Assembly (NCBI GenBank): GCA_037178675.1
Contig: JAYMGJ010000440.1
Coordinates: forward strand, 62,001 to 126,000
Reading direction: 5' to 3'
DNA from: Scleroderma bovista
Lineage: Eukaryota > Basidiomycota > Agaricomycetes > Boletales > Sclerodermataceae
DNA: 64,000 nt
How positions within the stretch are numbered: position 1 is the first letter of the stretch; each line of letters begins with the position of its first letter. Position numbers and translations under genes: made by a program. The notes below the pieces were generated by a model. It did not search any database. It worked only from the letters and a program-made list of their open reading frames with translations, and had not been told where the DNA came from. Positions 47,584 to 58,879 of the stretch are shown piece by piece.

Positions 47584-50500
47584 TCAGGTGCAGGATTCCA
47601 GACTGCAGAACTGAGCGTCGCAAACCGTGAGGTTTTCGGGAACACGACTAAATAACGAATCAAAGTCCGCTTGGGTCATACGGAGTTTCCGAGGAGCAGA
47701 GGGGTTTTCTCGGTAAAAGCGCTCGACTGCCAGAGGAGAATTCTTTAGATTCAACGAGGGTTCCCATGTTCTTTCGTGTTCTTCGTATCCTTTCCAGTGT
47801 ACCAAATACTGGAGTTGCCTTTTATAAATACGAGAGGCTACAATATAGTCCACTTCATATTCCTCATCGCGTTCTTCAGAAACATGTATCGGACCAGGCC
47901 GAGACACGGGCTGTCCGGGAAGGGGACCTAAATAAGGTTTAACCCGAGAGACATTCACAACCAGGTGAATTCGAAGAGTTTTCGGGAGCTTAAGCTCAAC
48001 CGCATTCGGGGTTACTCAAGTGACCTCATAGGGGCCAATCCACTTCTCCGTAAGCTTCTTAGAAGCACGATTTAGCATACAAAGGTTGTCTGTAGAAAGC
48101 CAAACCTGTTGGCCTACCACATAGTCCGGGGCGGGATTTCTATGCTTATCCACCTGAAGCTTCATATTTCGTTTTGCCTTCTCAGAAGACTCAACGACTT
48201 TATTAAATACGGCGGCAAAGTCCTTAGCCGCTGGGGCTACTGTGTCGACCGGTTCAACACCCATACGAGGGGAATAACTCCGGGTAATTCCAAACGGTGA
48301 ATCAGTGGTTACTTCCGAAACCGTGTTGTTCCACACGAACTGGGCAATCTTGATCCATTTGGCCCATTCGTTTTGACGATCATTGACGTAGGTTCGGAGA
48401 TACTGATTAATTTCGCGGTTCAACCGCTCCGTTTGACCATCGGTTTGAGGGTGAAATGCCGTGGACATTTTCCTTTTAATGCCTAAGAGTCTATACAACT
48501 CCCCCAGGAAGTTGCTTGCAAAGACCGATCTGCGGTCTGACACAACGGAGGACGGGAGTCCATGCTGACACCAGACATGATCTCTAAATAACTCGGCGGT
48601 TGACAAGGCGGTTTCCTCTTTAGTGCAGGGCACAAACACGACCTCTTTGGAGAACCGATCAACCACGACTAATATATAGTTGTACCCGAGGGATTCCGGC
48701 ATCTCGGTAAAGTCCATAGTGACATCAAGCCATGGGCCGCTAGGGGTAGGGAGAGGGATAAGACTTCCAGAAGTCTTTTGATTCGACACCTTGGACTGCT
48801 GGCACTTTTGACAGTGCTTTACGTAGGTTTGAATCTGCTCTTTCATCCCTTTCCAAGAACAACGCTTCCTGAGCGCGTTATACGTAGCTTTTACTCCTTT
48901 ATGACCAGCAACCGGAGTATCGTGAAAGCCCGTAACGAGCGACTGTCGCTCTTCGTAAGACTGACCAGCGACGTCGATCAGTTTAACAGATACCGGGTTC
49001 AACAGGACCTGGTCCTTGTTGTCATCGGAACTAGATACGTAATGGTCCGATCGCCTGCTAAGCGGATCTGCAACGTGCATCTGGGTTCCCTTTTTATAGA
49101 TAAGCGAATAGTTAAACCGTGTCATCCACATTTGCCAGCGCGCTTGGCACTTAGACAAGTTCTGTGACTTGGTAAAGTACGTTAAATTATGGTGGTCCGT
49201 GTAGATCTCAAAGGCATAAGGAGTGGCCTCGAGATAATGGCGCCAGGCCTCAGTTGCTTTTATAATGGCCAGCATCTCTTTATCGTGAATAGGATAATTT
49301 CGTTCTGGAGGTGTCATGGAATGTGACATGTACGCGACGGGTCTGAATTCGCCGTCTTCGCACTTCATGGATATCACTCCCCCGATGGCGAACTCAGACG
49401 CATCGGTTTCGAGGTGGAATTCGCGGTCCTGATCAGGGTACTGAAGTACCGGAGCACGAGTAAAGGCGGCTTTCAAAGCCTCAAACGCAGCGCGTTCCTT
49501 TTCTCCAAAGTTAAATACTGTGTCTTTACACGTAAGGTCCGTCATGGGCCTAGCCATGATCGCATAATCTTTAATGAAGCGTCTATAGAAATTGCCGAGA
49601 CCTAGGAACGCGCGAACCTGCTTTACGTTCGTTGGCTCGGGCCACTTTAAAATAGCATTCACTTTTTCAGGGTCCATCTTGATACCCTCACGTGACACGA
49701 TCATACCGAGGAAGTCGACTTCGGTGACCCTGAAGCGACACTTCTCAGGTTTGACAAACAAATCGTTATCACGTAAACGTTTCAAAACTTCCAGCACGAT
49801 TCTATCATGCTTTTCCTGATCGTCCGTGTCCGTAAATATCATAAGGTCGTCGATATACACCACGCAGACATCCGACATATCGTGGAAGATCTCATTCATC
49901 ATCTTCTGGAATGTCGCGGGTGAATTACAGAGACCGAAATACATAACTAATGGCTCGAAAGCCCCTTTATGCGTTACAAACGCAGCTTTCCACTCATCGC
50001 CTTCGCGAATTCTCACATTGTTATAACCCCACCGAAGGTCCATTTTCGTGAAGAGTTTACAACCCTTGAGCTTGTCAACAAGCTGAGAGATAAGCGGTAG
50101 CGGATAGTTATTCTTAATCGTCCAGTCGTTTACATAACGGTAATCCTGTACTATGCGCTTCTTGCCGTCCTTTTTCGGGATAAAGAAGACCGGTGACGTC
50201 TGCTGACTGATAGAAGGCCGAATATATCCTTTAGCAAGTTGATCATCAAGGAACGATTCGACTTCTTTTTGTTCGTCAACAGAGAGCGGGATAAGTCTTC
50301 CCTTTTTAGGCGGGAAGTCTTCTTTCAGATCAATTCCATGATCCCAAGGCTTTCTTAGCGGCATGCGCTCTGACGACTTTTTACTAAACACATCTAAGAA
50401 CTCCCAGTACTCTTTAGGTACCTGCTTTTGAGCTTCCTCTAGGGTCGACTCATCGATAGTGACCTTTGACTCATGAGCTTTCAAAGCTTGCACCCAAGTT

Positions 50501-51315
50501 TCCTGAGATTCATTTTCTCGTAACATTTTAGCAAAGCGTGTTTCCAAAAGTGACTTGCACTCTGGAGGACACCTAGTTAAATTAACTTTGCCTGTTACCC
50601 AATCTATATCGGGGTTGTGCTTCTGAAGCCAGGTGTGGCCAAGGATAAGCGGCACTTTTCCAAGGCACGTGACGGCACACCACAGCTTTTCAGCATGTTT
50701 CCCAATACCGACTGTTAACAATACATAATGCGTGATGTCACCCTCCTGATTCCTTGTGCCATCTACGTTAAGCACAGGAACGGGTTTCACCAGCTTAGAT
50801 AATTGAAGCCGTCGATCAAGAGCCCAGCTCTTGTCAACAAAACAACCAGTAGTGCCACTGTCTAGCAGAGCGTCTACTTTAATAGTATTAAGTGGTCCGC
50901 GGATGCAGACCGGCACCGTCACTTCACGTTCCATTGTGAAGGACCTTCGTAAGTCCATGAGAACTTCTAAGTTGCCGGCGGGACTTCCCGGTTCCTTAGA
51001 TGCCAAAGAAGGAGAAGAAATATTTTTATTCGATCGGGAATTAAGCACGCTCGATTTTACTTCCGGCGCCGAGCCCTTTGCAGGGACCCCCTTAGAAGGT
51101 ACAGTACAGTCCGAGTCATAGTCCATAGTATCAACAGATAACACAGAGTAGCGAGAAGGAGAAACAGAAACAGGAGAAACTACCGAGGACACTTCTTTGT
51201 GGGTTTTCGCTATTTTTGTACGTAACAAAGCAATGCGGTATTTAAATATTTCCTGCACTGCAGGAGTAGTAGCGCGAGAAAGTCTATAGTTCAGAATTCG
51301 TACAGCTAAGTCCAA
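47584..51315 (-). pseudogene. D pol polyprotein with one in-frame TGA before the chromodomain
   Basis: The first open part (51315-48016) is 1,099 residues. It has aspartic protease DSG at residues 152-154, RT with YIDD (VVYIDDLMIF), RNase H (ETDASEFAIGG), an integrase zinc region (HDTPVAGHKGVKATYNAL..CQKC), and an integrase core with FHPQTDGQTERLNREI. A TGA at 48016-48018 stops it at GPYEVT. The same frame stays open after it to 47584, with NVSRVKPYLGPLPG and a chromodomain (LQYLVHWKGYEEHERTWEP). The stop therefore removes only the C-terminal chromodomain, which in chromoviruses directs integration. It may be a single nonsense change of an Arg CGA, or a true readthrough site. Confidence 0.85.
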
Positions 51316-51356
51316 TGAAGACTCGAGAGCGAGGATGCCCGTTTTATCCTCACTCT

Positions 51357-52355
51357 CTAATCTTTTAAATCTCTGAAGAACGCCTGCATTTCTGCAAACG
51401 TCATTCCTCTTACCGCATTTAGCCGGTCATCCTCCGGCTGGGCTTGCGTTGCCCGTGCTTGTGGTTGCCCACGACGAGGGCGGCGTGGCTTTGTGCACTC
51501 ACGTGCGATGTGGCCAAATAATTGGCAATTGTAGCATTGGGGCCCTTTACCCCTTTGTTGGTTCGTTTCGACGGCACCTATATCCATCGGGATACCACTC
51601 CCAGATGCGGCCGAAGACGAATAAGATTGGCCCTGGTAATACCGGGCAGAGCCTTGCCCTTGGAGGTTGATAAGGAAGAGTTCCTGGGCTCTTCCCATGG
51701 CGCGAGCAGAGTTTGCGAGCCTTTCGTATGTGTCTCGTCGCATTCCCTGTATATATATTTGCTCCAGGAGTTTCCTCTGGAGCGCGCGTTCGAGCAAGTC
51801 GTGGGCGTACTCATCCACACAGCCTCCTTGGTTCTTAAGCACCTCGAACTGCGCTAAGAAGTCGTCAATCCTTTGCCTAGGGCCCTGCCTAAGGCGAAGC
51901 AGCTGGGCACGTGCCCACTCGGCGTTGTTCCCGGGGAGAAAGAATCTTTCTATCTCCTCCGCGAAGTCTTCCCAAGCGGGCCAGGCTGGCGGGGGCCGCG
52001 GCTCTCCGGGCGGGACGGGCGGGGCGTTGGCAAGGGCCTGGGCTGCCGCCATGCAGCCATCCAGACGAACTTGAGCCCACCGACCAGCCTTCGGGCCAGT
52101 GAGACAGGAGAGAACCGCGGTGGTGACCTGGGCGTCATTTGCCCCCTCCATCGAGATCTGTGTCCAGATCTTGATCTTGGACCACCACTCGTGGAACTTC
52201 TGAGGGGAGCCATCGTAACTCCCAGGATCCGCGACCACCTTCTTGCGCGACGGCGGTGCAGGTCAAGGCTGTGCAGCTGTAAGGGCCGCGATATGGGCTT
52301 GCAGGGCGATTTGTCCCTGGACAAGCTGTGCGAGGAGTTGGTCAAGGTCTGCCAT
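51357..52355 (-). pseudogene. D gag with one in-frame TGA near the N-terminus
   Basis: It starts MADLDQLLAQLVQGQIALQA. After about 30 residues a TGA (52263-52265) interrupts, and the frame continues with RKKVVADPGSYDGSPQKFHE, the capsid-like helical block, and a CCHC zinc knuckle CYNCQLFGHIAREC. The product without the stop would be about 332 aa, normal for chromovirus Gag. Pol starts 41 bp downstream in another frame. Confidence 0.8.
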
Positions 52356-53167
52356 GATGACCTAGTAGGGATGGAGGCGGGAATAGGGGGTAGGTCTTTG
52401 TTTAACCGGTCGGAGGCGGGAAGACCGGAACATGCGGCGGCGAGCGAGCGGGAGGTCTGGCAAGGGCGGGACAGGAAGGGAACGGTGGAAGCCGAGGAGA
52501 ACTTGGATTTCGAAGTCGCTGACAAGGCGACTGTAGGCGGCAACGGCGTTGGTGAACTGGAACTCTTCTTCAATTGCCGACTCCCTTTCCTGTACTTTGA
52601 CGAGGGTGTCAGGGCGGGGACCGTAAATGATCGCCAAGCGCTCCTGTTGCGCTTCGACGAGGTGACGAGGGAACTGGTAAGGTATGGTGGGTAACGTAAG
52701 GGGTGACGTAGGAGTAAGGTTACTTTGGGACTAGATCCCCACAGGTGTTCCACTAAACTAAGCGTAAGACTTTGTTCGCCTGTCGCGCTCGCCGGGTCAG
52801 GGCAGTGGCACAGCTATGCAAAGAACAAACGGCTAGTGGCTGCAGATCACAAGGTCTACCTCTGCACGGACGCAGGAACTACTGAGTATGTATGTCTCAA
52901 TCGCCTTGAGGCTGCGAACCTCTCTTGAACGGGCGCCGACCTTCAGACACCAGGCACGACCCTGGGCTGGTGTACAGTACGTAAAGGTAACGGTGCTAGA
53001 AACTCCCAATGCCGAAGCACTACGGGAACGGCACTAAAGGTTGGCCGTGAACGAAACGGAAAGGTATGAAGGTGAAGCTCCTTAACCCTGGAGTCCGGGT
53101 ATAGTTTCCTTACAAGGCTAGGAGAGCGCGTAGTAGAGCGAGTAAGATGTATAGATTCGAGCTCAGG

Positions 53168-53538
53168 TGAGATGACCCTAGGCAGAACACCTAAGACCCA
53201 ACTACACGCAAGACTCTGAGGAGGAATATGACGCGAGGATCTAGAGCAATAACCCAAGATGAGCTCGAATGGGGAGCCTCTGGGTGCTGGATTGCACAGT
53301 ATATATACTACTATACACGAGGGCTACGCGAGGCTATCCATGAGGCTACATGCAGGTAGAAGGCTATGTAATGACATCACTGTGGAGCTAAGGCTATGCG
53401 TAATGATGTCAAGGGTGGCAGCGTGTACAGCACGAGGTACAGGTCTAGACTAGGTAGATAAGATAGAGGCTGTACACTAAGATAAGATAAACACTATCTA
53501 ATCGCAGATTAGATAAGATAAAAAGTTGGACCGTAACA
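53168..53538 (-). repeat. 5' LTR of D
   Basis: Partner of 47203-47572. On the element strand it ends GGTCATCTCA, followed by the leader beginning CCTGAGCTCG. Confidence 0.9.
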
Positions 53539-53798
53539 TCCGGGTAAAATAAATCAGGTCCGGTGAAAATAACACAAGGCAGGAGATATAACAAGTACAC
53601 GGAGAACTCACGACCAAGCAGGGTTGACGGCGAGGTGTGGTAACGAACGAATAGAGCATAGACCAAGGGTCGTGCTTAACGGAAGGTTATCTGCGTGAGC
53701 GCGACCGGAGTAACTGGTGGGCGACCGGAGTTGAGCTGTAAAGCTGCGAAGTGACCGGAGTGACCGGATAGGACCCGGAGTTGGACATGGTCGTAACA

Positions 53799-53811
53799 GT
53801 ATCCCCCTTTT
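53799..53811 (-). other. polypurine tract of A1
   Basis: The minus strand reads AAAAGGGGGATAC directly before the 3' LTR start TGTTACGACC; the same tract adjoins the A2 LTR at 37589-37601. It primes plus-strand DNA synthesis in LTR elements. Confidence 0.75.
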
Positions 53812-53906
53812 AGGGGCCGAACCCATGAGGCCCCAATGAGGCTGTCGTGTGGTTGCCCAGAACAATGCGGAGTCCGGAGTGATTGTCTGGGTACGAAATT
53901 TGGACC

Positions 53907-53913
53907 TATAAAG
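53907..53913 (+). promoter_or_regulatory. TATA box of the antisense gene in A1
   Basis: TATAAAG is 51 bp upstream of the ATG at 53964 and conserved in A2 (37697-37703). It lies inside the element, between the 3' LTR and the antisense gene, and points away from the LTR. Confidence 0.55.
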
Positions 53914-53963
53914 ATCAGACCGGTTTGGCCTTTTACCCCCAGTTTCCTGCCATCGATCAAAAC

Positions 53964-55006
53964 ATGTCGAACACTGCTAAGTCCACCAGCCCCATTGCCT
54001 CTGCTGCCACCGAGTCCAGGGATTGGACGAAGGCCCCAACACCGGAGCTTCAGTCCGGTAGCGAGGACGAGTCCGACGTCCTCGACGCCAAGGCGAAGGA
54101 ATGTCGTCGTCGCAAGCAAGTGAAGAGGGAGGAGAAGCAGCGTAAGGAAGAGGCGGAGAGGCGAGTGCACGAAGAGGCGGAGCGCGCTAAGGCGGAGGCG
54201 GAGCAGAAGGCGAGAGAGGAGGCGGAGCGCCAGGCACGTGAGCAAGCAGAGAAGGACAGGGCGGAGGTGCAGCGAAGGGCTGCAGAGGTCGCAGCGAGGC
54301 AGAGGGCGTTGGCGCAGGAAGCGTCGAAGAAAAGAACGAGGGAGGAGCCGGAGGCGGGTCCGAGTGGTGACCAGAGTGACAACGTCCAGTAAGTATTTTT
54401 ATTAATATTCTTTGCTATTTTTAACTTCCTGGCAGGTGTGTTCGCTGTGTGAAGCACAAAGCCAAGTGCGAAAGGGACCCAGAGAAACCCAAGCAGCGCG
54501 CGTGTATGCGGTGCGCCGGGCTCAAGGAGCAGTGCGAGTGGCCGGAGGTGGGGAACGCCGGGTCCGGGTCCGGTGGTGACAAGGGCAAGGGAAAGGCAGT
54601 CGAGACGTCGCCACGAGGAGGGGAGAAGAGGAAGAAGAAGAAGACGGTCGCCAAGGTCGTCATCGACGACGACATCGTCGAGGTGCCGGGGCTGTCTGGG
54701 CAACGGTCCGGGTTTGACCCTGGACCGTTCCTGGAGCGGCTGGACAGGCTGACCGGGGCCGTCGAGGAGATGACCGGGCAGATGTGCCGGGTCGCGGATG
54801 CCACTCGCTCGGTGGCGAGGGGAAATGAGCGGCTGACGGCCGGCCTCGAGACCTTCCTCGAGGAGTGCCGATTTTTTACGGTGCCCTGGGGCGAAGACGA
54901 GGAGTCGGAGGACAGCGAAGCAGAGGTCGACCCGGAGGAGGTCGAAAAGGAAGTCCAGGGGCTCCAAGAGGAGCAGGAGAATCCTGGCAGCGGTATGCCG
55001 GAGTAG
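53964..55006 (+). CDS. antisense accessory gene of Gypsy A1: coiled-coil Zn2Cys6 protein, 331 aa
   Basis: Exon 1 is 53964-54388. Intron 54389-54435 (GTAAGT..CTGGCAG) joins in phase to exon 2 (54436-55006). Residues 20-45 hold a conserved acidic block (DWTKAPTPELQSGSEDES). Residues 55-125 are an uninterrupted Glu/Arg/Ala/Lys helix, likely a coiled coil. Residues 143-175 form C-x2-C-x6-C-x11-C-x2-C-x6-C, the exact binuclear Zn2Cys6 pattern of fungal transcription factors. A basic patch (KRKKKKT), a conserved helix (FLERLDRLTGAVEEMTGQM) and an acidic C-terminus follow. It runs opposite to gag-pol and ends 163 bp from the pol stop. The ATG at 53964 is chosen because the A2 copy keeps it; the frame is open upstream to 53883. 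DNA binding is plausible but unproven; the zinc cluster is mid-protein, not N-terminal as usual. Confidence 0.82.
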
Positions 55007-55169
55007 TTGGTCCGGTCCGGATTTTGTAAATAGAATGTAAATTAGTTTGACTTTTTTGTTTATAAAGAAAAGTGATCTGAGTTTAGTGAGTGATATTACA
55101 AGATGAAGTGAAACAGAGAGTGAAACAGATAAGAGAGACGGATAAAAGAAACAGAGAGCGAGAGTATTA

Positions 55170-58100
55170 CTACATAGACGCGAGTGGTCCGGGTTTGTCC
55201 GGGTACCGGACATGATAATCTTCGAGTAATTCCGTAGTGTTGCCTAGCTCAGTGGCGAGTAGCCAAGAGGTTTCTTCGTCAGTTCCCTCGTAACCGGACC
55301 AACGTACCAAGTACAGCAGTTTGCACGATTTTCGTCGACGGTCAACCTTGGAGTCGAGGATCTCAGAGATCTCGAACTCCGGTTCACCATCTACTTCGAC
55401 TGGTGGCGGAGGAGGCTGCATCCGGTCCGGTATAGTGTTGGGTATGGCCGGTTCGAGTTGGGAGACGTGGAAGACGGGGTGAACGGCGCGCATGGAATCT
55501 GGAAGGCGTAGCGTAAAAGAGAGAGAGCCCACTTGTGCTATGATAGTGTAGGGCCCAAGATTCTTTTCTGATAGCTTTTTGGATGGTCGAGTAGACCGGA
55601 AGTATTTGGCTTTCACGTATACTTGATCGCCTACTTTCAAGTCCGGTGCCGGAGTACATTTGGCATCGGCCGGACCTTGGTAGCGAAGTTGCGCGTTGGC
55701 CATTTCTTCTCGAAGGTATTGATGCAGCGACTCAAGGTCGACTGCGTAGTCACGAGCCCGAGCTGAAGTCATGTCGCGTTCTGGGTAGACAGAGATGTTA
55801 GGGTGGTAGCCCTTGTTAGCAAAGAACGGAGAGACTCCGGTGGTAGCACTTGGTGCATTGTTGTATGCAAACTCCGCCAGTGGGAGCAAGTCCGCCCAGT
55901 TGTCCTGCTGGTAGTTGCAGTAGATCCGGAGGTACTGTTCCAGTGTCTGGTTAGACCGCTCTGTCTGGCCATCGCCCTCCGGGTGGTAACCAGAGGTGAA
56001 GTGGAGGCGCATGTCGAGAGCCTTTCCGAGTGACCGGAAGAAGTGTGAGACGAACTCGGTACCGCGATCTGAGGTGACGTGGGCGGGAACACTGTGCTTG
56101 GAGAATACGTGAAGTAAGAAGAGCTTTGCGAGCTCTGGGCTAGTGATGGTGTCGTGGGTAGGGATGAAAATGGCTTGTTTAGAAAGCCGGTCCACCACGA
56201 CCAGGATGGCTGTGAAGCCAGTAGATGAGGGGAGTTGCTCGATGAAATCCATCGAGATGGAGTTCCATGGCTTCTCTGGTACGGGGAGCTGTTTCAGCAG
56301 CCCGTAGGGTCTATGGCGCGGTGTCTTAGCTCGTGCGCAAGAGGTACAGGACCGGACGTAATCCTTGATGAAGGTCCGGAGACCAGGCCAAGTATACTCA
56401 CGCCGGATTAGTTCTAGAGTCCGGTTTTGCCCAAAGTGACCAGCAAGTGGGTGGTCGTGTCGATACCGGAGTACCCGGAGACGGAGGTCATCCAAGTCCG
56501 GTACGTATATGCGACCATCTAGTCGAAGGAATCCAGCCTCGTCGGTGGACCAACGAGAGTCCGGTGGATCTGCGAGGTGGACCTGGGCAATGGGATCAGA
56601 GGGTAGTGCAGAGAGGATGTCGCTATGGAGTGTTTCCACGTCCATGATCGCGACTGCACGGAGGACCGGAAACTCTAGGTAAGTAGCGCGAAGAGAATTA
56701 GAGAGTTGTTCTTGAGTGAATACCGGCCTAAGATTTTGGGGATTAACCCGGGCGTAGCCACTATCCCCCTCTTTGGGGTAGACGTCCCATCGTCTAGTGA
56801 GGGCGTCCGGCTTGGCACCGAGTTTTCCGGGACGGAAACGAATGACAAGATTAAATTGCGAGAGAAATTCAGACCACCGGGCTTGCCGGCGGGACAATAC
56901 TTTTGAGGTGGAGAAATACTCAAGGTTTTTGTGGTCCGTGACGACGTCTATAGGGGAGGTGGAGCCTTCGAGGTAATGGCGCCAGTTCCGGAATGCTTCG
57001 AAGATAGCAAGCAATTCCTTATCGTGGGTGTCGTAGTTCAACTCCGGAGCAGTCAAGGTCCGGGAGTAGTACGCGACCGGACGGATCCCTCCGTCGGCGC
57101 AGGTAATGGACAAGATGCCAGCGACGGCGTAGTCGGAGGCGTCTGTTTCCACGATGATAGGGGTATCCGGAATGAAGTGGGTGAGGATAGGCGCAGTAGT
57201 GAAGGCGTGCTTGAGAGCATTGAAGGAACGTCGACAATCCTCGGAGAAGTTCCAAGGAGCGTCTTTCCGGGTGAGTCGGGTAAGAGGGACCACAATGTCA
57301 GAGTAGTTGAAGATAAACCGGCGGTAGAAATTGGCAAAGCCCAAGAAGGACTGGATGTCCTTCACCTTTCGAGGTTCAGGCCAGTCGGAGATGGTTTGGA
57401 TCTTGTCTGGAGACATTGTTAAACCGTCCGGAGAGAGGCGATAGCCAAGGTACTCTACCGAGTCCGAGTGGAACTCACATTTCTCCGGTTTGGCGAAGAG
57501 GCCATGTAACCGGAGTCGGCGGAGAACTTCCCGGACGTGCTGCTGGTGGGACTCCATATCCTCGGAGTAGATGAGGATGTCGTCGAGGTATACGACGACG
57601 CAGACATCCAGCATGTCAGCAAAGATCGTGTTGACAAAGCGCTGGAATGCTGCAGGGGCGTTAGTGAGGCCAAAGGGCATTACTAACCACTCGTAAGACC
57701 CATAGCGCGTGCGGAAGGCGGTCTTCCATTCATCGCCCGGAGCAATCCGGACGAGGTGGTAGGCATGCCGGAGGTCGATCTTGGAATAGATTTTGGCACG
57801 GCTGGGAGAGTCCAAAAGGTCAGAGATAAGAGGGAGTGGATAGTGATCCTTTTTGGTAATTTTGTTAAGGCCTCGGAAGTCAACGCAGAGGCGAAGTGAG
57901 CCATCCTTCTTCTTTACGAAGAGGACCGGAGCAGCGTGGGAGGAGGCGGTAGGACGGATGAAACCTGTATTAAGATTCTCGTCAATGAAAGTCCGGAGAG
58001 CGGAGAGCTCAACCGGAGACAGTGAGTAGAGGGTTCCCAGAGGAGGGGAGGTACCTTCTTCAAGGTCGATCTTCAAGTCGTAGTCGCAATGCGGGGGGAG

Positions 58101-58853
58101 TTCAGAGGCCTTCGCCTTGCTGAACACATCCGCATAATCGCGATACTCCGGAGGGACGACGTCCAAGTCCGGCAGAGTAGAGGCGGAGGAAGAACGAGCC
58201 TTTGCTGTGTCAGAAGGACGCAGCTGAAGTTGGTATTTGGTGGATCCCTCTAACTTGCACGCACGCACGAATGCGGCTGCATTTATCAGAGAGATGTGCG
58301 GAGGGGTGCAACCCGGAGTGTCGACAGATGGCACGAGGCCGGGGTCAGATTGGCCAGAGAGGCCGGAGACAGGGTTACCGGACTGAACCGGAGAGGGGGT
58401 CGACGGGGGCGCTAGCAAACTTGGTGCAGGGGTCCGGAAAGTTAAACTGCTCAGTACCCAGTCAATCAACGGATTGTAGTGGGTGAGCCAGTTATGTCCA
58501 AGGACAATCGAGCATTCAGAGTCTAACGGAGTGAGGTAGAAGGTCATAGGGGTGACATCACCGGATGCGGGGAATTTCACTGATAGGTTGACGGCTTGAG
58601 TAATTACAAAATTCGAGGTACCGTCAAAGAGCCGGAGTACAATCGGGGGAACGGAGTAAGTGGAGAGAGAGGGTCCGAGGGCATATTGGGTATCTACAAA
58701 ACAGTGCGTGGAACCGGAGTCCACAAGCTCACAAAGTTCTGGTAAATCGTAAGACAAAAGGAGAACATGAGGCATAAGGGAATTAGGGTCATAAAGAGCG
58801 GACGCGTTGAGGCGAGCCTCCTTGGGTGCACTTCCGGAGTCAACGCAGCTCAC
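55170..58853 (-). CDS. A1 Pol polyprotein, intact (1,227 aa)
   Basis: Retroviral-type aspartic protease with DSG at residues 45-47 (ELVDSGSTHCFVD), reverse transcriptase with YLDD at 422-425, RNase H with ETDAS at 569-573, integrase zinc H-H-C-C between about 801 and 839, an integrase triad D869, D929, E965, and a chromodomain around 1150-1210 (LLYLVRWSGYEGTDEETSW). Pol starts 26 bp after the gag stop in a different frame, so it needs reinitiation, a frameshift or a separate mRNA. All key residues are present, so it may be functional. Confidence 0.93.
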   Translation of the reverse strand: MSCVDSGSAPKEARLNASALYDPNSLMPHVLLLSYDLPELCELVDSGSTHCFVDTQYALGPSLSTYSVPPIVLRLFDGTSNFVITQAVNLSVKFPASGDVTPMTFYLTPLDSECSIVLGHNWLTHYNPLIDWVLSSLTFRTPAPSLLAPPSTPSPVQSGNPVSGLSGQSDPGLVPSVDTPGCTPPHISLINAAAFVRACKLEGSTKYQLQLRPSDTAKARSSSASTLPDLDVVPPEYRDYADVFSKAKASELPPHCDYDLKIDLEEGTSPPLGTLYSLSPVELSALRTFIDENLNTGFIRPTASSHAAPVLFVKKKDGSLRLCVDFRGLNKITKKDHYPLPLISDLLDSPSRAKIYSKIDLRHAYHLVRIAPGDEWKTAFRTRYGSYEWLVMPFGLTNAPAAFQRFVNTIFADMLDVCVVVYLDDILIYSEDMESHQQHVREVLRRLRLHGLFAKPEKCEFHSDSVEYLGYRLSPDGLTMSPDKIQTISDWPEPRKVKDIQSFLGFANFYRRFIFNYSDIVVPLTRLTRKDAPWNFSEDCRRSFNALKHAFTTAPILTHFIPDTPIIVETDASDYAVAGILSITCADGGIRPVAYYSRTLTAPELNYDTHDKELLAIFEAFRNWRHYLEGSTSPIDVVTDHKNLEYFSTSKVLSRRQARWSEFLSQFNLVIRFRPGKLGAKPDALTRRWDVYPKEGDSGYARVNPQNLRPVFTQEQLSNSLRATYLEFPVLRAVAIMDVETLHSDILSALPSDPIAQVHLADPPDSRWSTDEAGFLRLDGRIYVPDLDDLRLRVLRYRHDHPLAGHFGQNRTLELIRREYTWPGLRTFIKDYVRSCTSCARAKTPRHRPYGLLKQLPVPEKPWNSISMDFIEQLPSSTGFTAILVVVDRLSKQAIFIPTHDTITSPELAKLFLLHVFSKHSVPAHVTSDRGTEFVSHFFRSLGKALDMRLHFTSGYHPEGDGQTERSNQTLEQYLRIYCNYQQDNWADLLPLAEFAYNNAPSATTGVSPFFANKGYHPNISVYPERDMTSARARDYAVDLESLHQYLREEMANAQLRYQGPADAKCTPAPDLKVGDQVYVKAKYFRSTRPSKKLSEKNLGPYTIIAQVGSLSFTLRLPDSMRAVHPVFHVSQLEPAIPNTIPDRMQPPPPPVEVDGEPEFEISEILDSKVDRRRKSCKLLYLVRWSGYEGTDEETSWLLATELGNTTELLEDYHVRYPDKPGPLASM

Positions 58854-58879
58854 CGGTTGTGCGGAGGGCCGGGAGCTGC

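Larger units (their letters stand above)
47203..53538 (-). mobile_element. Gypsy element D (Tf1/sushi-like chromovirus), about 6.3 kb
   Basis: TSD TCCGG. The LTRs 47203-47572 and 53168-53538 are about 370 bp and differ at only two or so places seen by eye. The polypurine run GAGGGGGGAGTAG on the minus strand abuts the 3' LTR. The order is 5' LTR, about 810 bp leader without a clear ORF, gag (52355-51357) and pol (51315-47584). Both gag and pol carry one in-frame TGA. It is the youngest insertion that can be ordered on the A1 side. Confidence 0.9.
46816..53798 (-). repeat. 3' LTR of A1, split by element D
   Basis: The LTR halves are 46816-47202 and 53539-53798, with TSD TCCGG (47198-47202, 53539-53543) around D. 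Most of it matches the 5' LTR nearly perfectly, but a roughly 110 bp middle part (about 47055-47160) differs at many sites. Confidence 0.88.

Noticed and set aside
48016..51315. Treating D pol as intact with 1,099 residues
   Set aside because: The same frame continues after the TGA into a chromodomain, so the ORF is shorter than the family norm.
51873..52694. 273-residue plus-strand ORF over D gag
   Set aside because: It is a shadow of gag on the other strand; the CCHC knuckle and capsid block are on the minus strand.
54050..55213. A 387-residue minus-strand ORF overlapping the antisense Zn2Cys6 gene
   Set aside because: It is a shadow frame of the Glu/Arg-rich coding sequence (giving Leu/Ser/Arg-rich text) and has no conserved motif.
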